Below are positions 58,901 to 64,000 of a DNA stretch of 64,000 nucleotides, piece after piece. Below the pieces are notes generated by a model, which did not search any database, was not told where the DNA came from, and saw only the letters and a program-made list of their open reading frames with translations. The first letter of the stretch is position 1; the number at the start of each line of letters is the position of its first letter. Made by a program: the position numbers and the translations under genes. Source of the DNA: Sipunculus nudus (Eukaryota > Annelida > Sipuncula > Golfingiida > Sipunculidae); assembly GCA_026874595.1 (NCBI GenBank), contig CM049316.1, positions 38,694,695 through 38,758,694 on the forward strand. The letters run 5' to 3'.

Positions 58901-59213
58901 CAAAAATTTGTTTTGTGAAAAACTGACTAATGATGAATTTAATGAACAAATGAAATGCAAGTGATGTCACTAGAGGGGCGTTGTTCAGAGCTCGCCGCCC
59001 GCTCGTTTTCCTTGATTCGACTATCAACTTTAGTAAAATCTTTTTGTGAGAGAGGTCCCATAGAAAGTACAAGATTCCTTTCATGATTGCGTGAGTTATG
59101 TGGGGAACAAACACACACTCTCACGAACGGGTATGAACGCCTATCCTCCTGGTGTAGACAATAAAGCGTTGCGCGAGCAGTGATGTCAGTCGCAAGGTCG
59201 TTAATATATCTAC

Positions 59214-60445
59214 GGATCTGGGTCTTGGTCTAAGAAGTCCTGCATGCTCTCGGTCTGAGTCTTGGCCATAAAGACCTGCTCTCGGTCTGTGTATTGGTCT
59301 CGGAAGTCCTGCTCTCGGTCTGGGCTTGGTCTCAGAAGTCCTGCTATCGGTCTGGGCTTGGTCTTAGAAGTCCTGCTCTAACCCTTGGCCTTGGTCTTGG
59401 AAGTCCGGCTCTCGGTCTGGGTCTTGGTCTCGGAATTCCTGCTCTCGGTCTTGGTCTTGGTTTCGGAAGTCCTGCTCTCGGTCTAGTTCTTGGCCATTGA
59501 AGACCTGCTCTCGGTATGGGTCTTGGTCTCGAAGGTCCTGCTCTCGGTATAGGTCTTGGTCTCGAAGGTCCTGCTCTCGGTCTGGGTCTTGGTCTCGAAG
59601 GTCCTGCTCTCGGTCCTCTCTTGGACTCATAAGGCCTGCTCTCGTTCTGGGTTTTGGTCTTGGAAGTCCTGCAAGCTCTAGGTCTGGTTCTTGGCCATGA
59701 AGACCTTCTCTCGGTCTGTGTCTTGGTCTCGGAGGTCCTGCTCTCGGTCTGGGCTTGGTCTCAGAATTCCTGCTCTCGGTCTGGGCTTGGTCTTAGAAAT
59801 CCTGCTCAAACCCTTGGCCTTGGTCTTGGAAGTCCTGCTCTCGGTCTGGGTCTAGGTTTCGGAAGTCCGGCTCTTGGTCTGGGTCTTGGTCTCGGAAGTC
59901 CTGCTCTCGATCTAGGGTCTTGGTTTCGATAATCCGGCTCTCGGTCTGGGTCTTGGTTTCGGAAGTCCTGCTCTCGGTCTGGGTCTCGGTTTCGGAAGTC
60001 CGGCTCTCGGTCTGGGTCTTGGTTTCGGAAGTCCAGCTCTCGGTCTGGGTCTGGGTCTTGGAAGTCCTGCTCTCGGTCTGGGTTTGGGCTTCGGAAATCC
60101 GGCTCTCGGTCTGGGTCTTGGTTTCGAAAGTCCTGCTCTCGGTCTGGGTCTTGGTTTCGAAAGTCCTGCTCTCGGTCTTGTTCTTGGCCATGGAAGTCCT
60201 GCTCTCGGTCTGGGTCTTGATCTCGGAAGTCCTGCTCTCGGTCTGGGTCTTGGTTTCGGATGTTCGGCTCTCGGTCTGGGTCTTGGTTTCGGAAGTCCTG
60301 CTCTCGATCTGGGTCTTGATTTCTGAAGTCCTGCTCTCGGTCTGTTTCTTGGCCATGGAAGTCCTGCCCTCGGTCTGGGTCTTGGTCTCGAAGCCCTTCT
60401 CTCGGTCTGGGCTTGGTCTTGGAAGTCCTGCTCTCAGTCTAGATC
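59214..60445. repeat. 33-bp minisatellite, about 37 units, open in several frames on both strands
   Basis: Plus-strand unit: CTCGGTCTGGGTCTTGGTCT followed by CGGAAGTCCTGCT. Because the unit is a multiple of 3 and lacks stops, it yields frames up to 208 codons (plus; [11 protein letters not shown] repeats) and 187 codons (minus; [11 protein letters not shown] repeats). Neither has a signal peptide, splice context or unique flanking coding sequence, so I call it a repeat and not a gene. Confidence 0.9.
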
Positions 60446-60833
60446 TCGAATCAAAATGGACTCTGTTTTGGTCACGACTTCGAGAACAAGCAAAAATTCA
60501 GGTATTATTCTTATGCATAAACATATATCATTTTTTATTTGTTTAAAAATTATCATCGAAAGTAAAAGAGGATAGATTTCCAACACACACTTGCTTTTTT
60601 TTCTGTTTATATAACACTATCTTCATACATATGAAATATTAACTGATACATTTTTAGAACATCTGGTATAATGTATAAGGGAGTGATGTAGATGACAGCT
60701 GAGTAACATGGCGTCTGTCTCGTATCTCTTTGTCTCGGGTCTTTTGGTCCCAAGTTTGGTGTATGAATCCATGGTCTCGGTCCTTGTGTCAGATGAGTCA
60801 CTCTCGACCACAACACTGTGGGCGACGCCGGTC

Positions 60834-62290
60834 ATTAAACCCCACTAACATCAGTGTACAGAAGAACAGGAAAGAATCAACAAAATGACTCATCTATACA
60901 GAACCAATAAAGAATAAAACGTGTCATTTTGGGCTCACCATACTCATAGCAGTACCAGACGCTCCTCATTACAATGGTTACAACTGTCTTTTTTTTGTGA
61001 TGTTTATTATTAATCAGTTAAGTGAATTATTACTTTTACTTAGACCAGGAAGGAGGCGGAATGACAGCTATGTGATGCGGAAACGAGGTCACGGCGAGAA
61101 TGTGTCGTCGATATGTATGTGTATAAATACTGGGCAGGTACAGGATAATGTATGTTTTTTTTATTTTAGCCGGTGTCATTGGTTGAGGGGGCAAAGGCTA
61201 GTAGATGACAAGGAAAAATATCAAGGACCTTAATTTTATTTATATGTGCGTTTGTGTGTAGGTAATACACATAAATAATATTTATCCATATATAAATTTA
61301 TTATTTATGTAACACTGAAAAGGGATGTGTCCATGATAAGTGCGTAAGTCTTGGGAGGTTTCCATGAGTAAATAACCGTTGAAGTGTACCATCAACGGCA
61401 GATATAAAAACATAAATGACAAGAAAAATGGAAAGGGCAACTGATAGACAGACAATCTCTTTGTAAAAAAGGATAGAAAAATGACATTAAGCAGACACCT
61501 GCATTCTAATGAATGCTGGCCTCGTTCTTGCATTTTCTTAATTTGCACTTATCCCTAGATTCTTTCATGAAAGAGTGACTGTGGTAACCTTACATTTGTG
61601 AATATTCCTGGATGTGACGGATTCACACCAAAATCTAATCGATTCTTTATTGGTCTATTACCGAAAAGTCCTGAAAATGGCATGAGATTTCATTCATAAT
61701 TGCATGAATTACTTTGGTGAACAAATACACTAACAAAAACATATACAAGAGCTGGAATGAACGCACACCCTCGGTTATGGCGGCACAACTACATAACTTA
61801 CGTGAAGTGTAAGGCAGGCTTCAAATTAAATGTAGTCTTGACACTCAATACACAAATAAAGTAAACCTAATGCAAAAGTGACTGTAGTACCCTTACATTT
61901 GTGAATATTCCTTGATGACGTTCCTGATTCCGGATCATGTGCCAGATCCACACCAAAATCTAATCGATTCTTTATTGGTTCATTTCCGAAAAGTCCTGAA
62001 AATGGCATGAGATTTCGTTCATAATTGCATGAATTATTTTGGTGAACAACTACACTAACACACAAACATATACACGAGCCGGAATGAACGCACTCCCTCG
62101 GTTATTTCGGTACAAATACCCAACTTACGTGAAGTTTTAGGCAGGCTTCAATTAAATGTAGTCTTGACACTCAATACACAAATAAAGTAAACCTATAATT
62201 TTATAAGGTGCATACTGTGACAACGTACATGTTTTCAGCCACACCGCCATTCAACCATACAAAACCTATGACCCCATCTACCGGTCTTTG
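60834..62290 (+). repeat. Duplicated block, copy A
   Basis: Begins 'cattaaaccccactaacatc' and runs through 'aacgaggtcacggcgagaat' and two internal copies of the 'tgaatattcc.tgatg' dispersed repeat (about 61575 and 61877). Copy B repeats the same order at an offset of 2093 bp in its left part. Confidence 0.9.
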
Positions 62291-62412
62291 TCGTTCAAAA
62301 TCAATGAATCTTATTGTAATATTTCTTTATAAAACTTTATATGTCGCATTTTCTATGTGTGTCATGTTTGAAATACACTGCAATAAAATGTTTCATATAA
62401 GGAATGAAATAT

Positions 62413-62413
62413 A

Positions 62414-62502
<89 letters not shown>
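62413..62502 (+). repeat. (TA)n microsatellite
   Basis: About 90 bp of TA with a few interruptions, between the two duplicated blocks. Confidence 0.95.
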
Positions 62503-62508
<6 letters not shown>

Positions 62509-62924
62509 TAATATCCTGCCTGCTAATTTTCTGTCACAGTAACCATGCAGAAAATTAAGATAAACGAATAATTAACTACAGGCGTTTAGGATAATTCACT
62601 GTATTCTGCCTTACAGTGTCAAAATTGCCCCACATATTTTACTTGGTGATGAACTATTGTATTTTTTATTTTCGTGACAGAGCATGTACGACATCATCTT
62701 TCGTGTATTTTAATCATCATCGCACGAGCACGTTAAAAAGTGTCGTTATGTTAGGTATGTGATTCTTTTGCTAAGGTATGGGTGTATCCACGTTCTTACA
62801 CTCTATACAAATGTAACACAACTCGACATCTTTGAGTTAATAAGTTAGATTATAGAATTAAATGTCAAGGCATTAATTACCAATAAAAAATATATATACA
62901 TATATACGAAATATACGATACCCG

Positions 62925-64000
62925 TCATTAAATCCCACTAACATCACTGTACAAAAGAACAGGAAAGAATCAACAAAAAGGATCATTTGAATAGAGCCAA
63001 TAAAGAATAAAACGTTTCATTTTGGGCTCACCATACTCCTAGCAGTACCAGACGCTTCTCATTACAGTGGTTACAACGGTCTTTTTTGTGATGTTTATTA
63101 TTAATCAGTTAAGTCAATTATCACTTTCACTTAGACCAGGAAGGATGCGGAATGACGGCTATGTGACGCGGAAACGAGGTCACGGCGAGAATGTGTCGTC
63201 GATATGTATGTGTATATATACCGGGCAGGTACAGGATAATGTATGTTGTCTATTTTAGCCGGTGTCATTGGTTGAGGGGCTAAGGCCAGCAGATGACAAG
63301 GAAAAATATAAATGACCTTTTATTTATATATAATAAATCTTTTATTTATGAAATACTGAAAAGGGATGTGTCCATGATAAATGCGTCAGTCATGAGAGGT
63401 TTCCATGACCAAATAAATATTGAATGTACCATCAACGGCAGATCTCAAAACCATATATGACAAAGAAATGGAAAAGGCAACTAATGGACAGACAAGCTCT
63501 TTGTACAAAGGGTAGAAAAAAATGACATAACGCAGACATCTGCATTCTTATGAATGCTAGCTTGGTGCTTGCATTCTCTTAATCGGGCCATATCCCTACG
63601 TTCATTAATGCAAAAGTGACTGTAGTAAACTTACATTTGTGAATATTCCTTGATGACGTTCCTGATTGCGGATCATGTGCCGGATCCACACAAATAACTA
63701 ATCGATTCTTTATTGGTCTATTTTCGAAAAGTTCATAATTGCATGAATTACTTTGGTGAACAAATACACTAACACACAAACATATACACGAGCCGGAATG
63801 AACACACTCCCTCGGTTATATCGTAACAACTACATAACAGACGTGAAGTGTAAGGCAGGCTTCAATTAAATGTAGTCTTGACCCTCAATATACAAATAAA
63901 GTAAACCTATAATTTTATAAGGTGCATACTGTGACAACGTACATGTTATCAGCCACACTGCCATTCAACCATACAAGATCTATGACGCCATCTACCGGTC
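62925..64000 (+). repeat. Duplicated block, copy B (runs off the window)
   Basis: Matches copy A from 'cattaaatcccactaacatc' onwards. It has only one internal 'tgaatattccttgatgacg' unit (from 63609), where copy A has two. It is still matching ('ccatctaccggtc') at the last base. Confidence 0.9.

Noticed and set aside
59793-60546. Open frames of 187 and 208 codons on opposite strands
   Set aside because: Both follow from a stop-free 33-bp tandem repeat. No signal peptide, splice sites or unique coding flanks.

Overview
This is animal nuclear DNA, AT-rich, intron-rich and packed with interspersed and tandem repeats. Evidence: GT–AG introns, secreted multidomain protein modules, (TA)n/(GA)n/(CA)n tracts, tRNA-derived SINEs, a decayed non-LTR retrotransposon and several non-autonomous DNA transposons. 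The repeat style (a 'CCTCCGCCA' family, runs of GAGTC) suggests a mollusc or another lophotrochozoan. That placement is inference, not proof.

The main gene is on the + strand, from the ATG at 21228 to a stop at 57348. I assembled 18 coding exons with compatible phases, giving 2787 nt and a predicted secreted protein of 928 aa. The order is: signal peptide, acidic/charged linker, MAM domain, three thrombospondin type-1 repeats, CUB, Gly-rich linker, second CUB, and a C-terminal S1A (chymotrypsin-fold) serine protease. The triad is present (His738, Asp786, Ser876). The zymogen site has Asn instead of Arg/Lys, and both cysteines of the usual 191–220 disulfide are missing, so activation and specificity are probably not trypsin-like. 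Nearly every module is bounded by phase-1 introns, the classic exon-shuffling pattern.

Layout. 1–1300: minus-strand LINE reverse transcriptase relic. 1504–1784: minus-strand TATA box and signal-peptide exon of a small secreted protein or an incomplete gene. 2–10 kb: repeats only. 10.09–14.70 kb: a two-exon gene (TATA box, untranslated exon 1, coding exon 2, poly(A) signal) for a highly charged secreted protein of 198 aa. 15–21 kb: foldback element, 61-bp minisatellite, SINE. 21.2–57.35 kb: the protease, whose introns hold most of the mobile DNA. 57.35–64 kb: repeats, including a 33-bp minisatellite at 59.2–60.45 kb and a duplicated block with a 2093-bp offset.

The most unusual features concern repeats meeting splice sites. 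A 35-bp minisatellite of about 50 copies appears to have grown out of the exon 16 donor. A foldback transposon landed on the exon 8 donor and duplicated it through its target-site duplication. The 3' half of exon 9 has been tandemly copied into a pseudo-exon.
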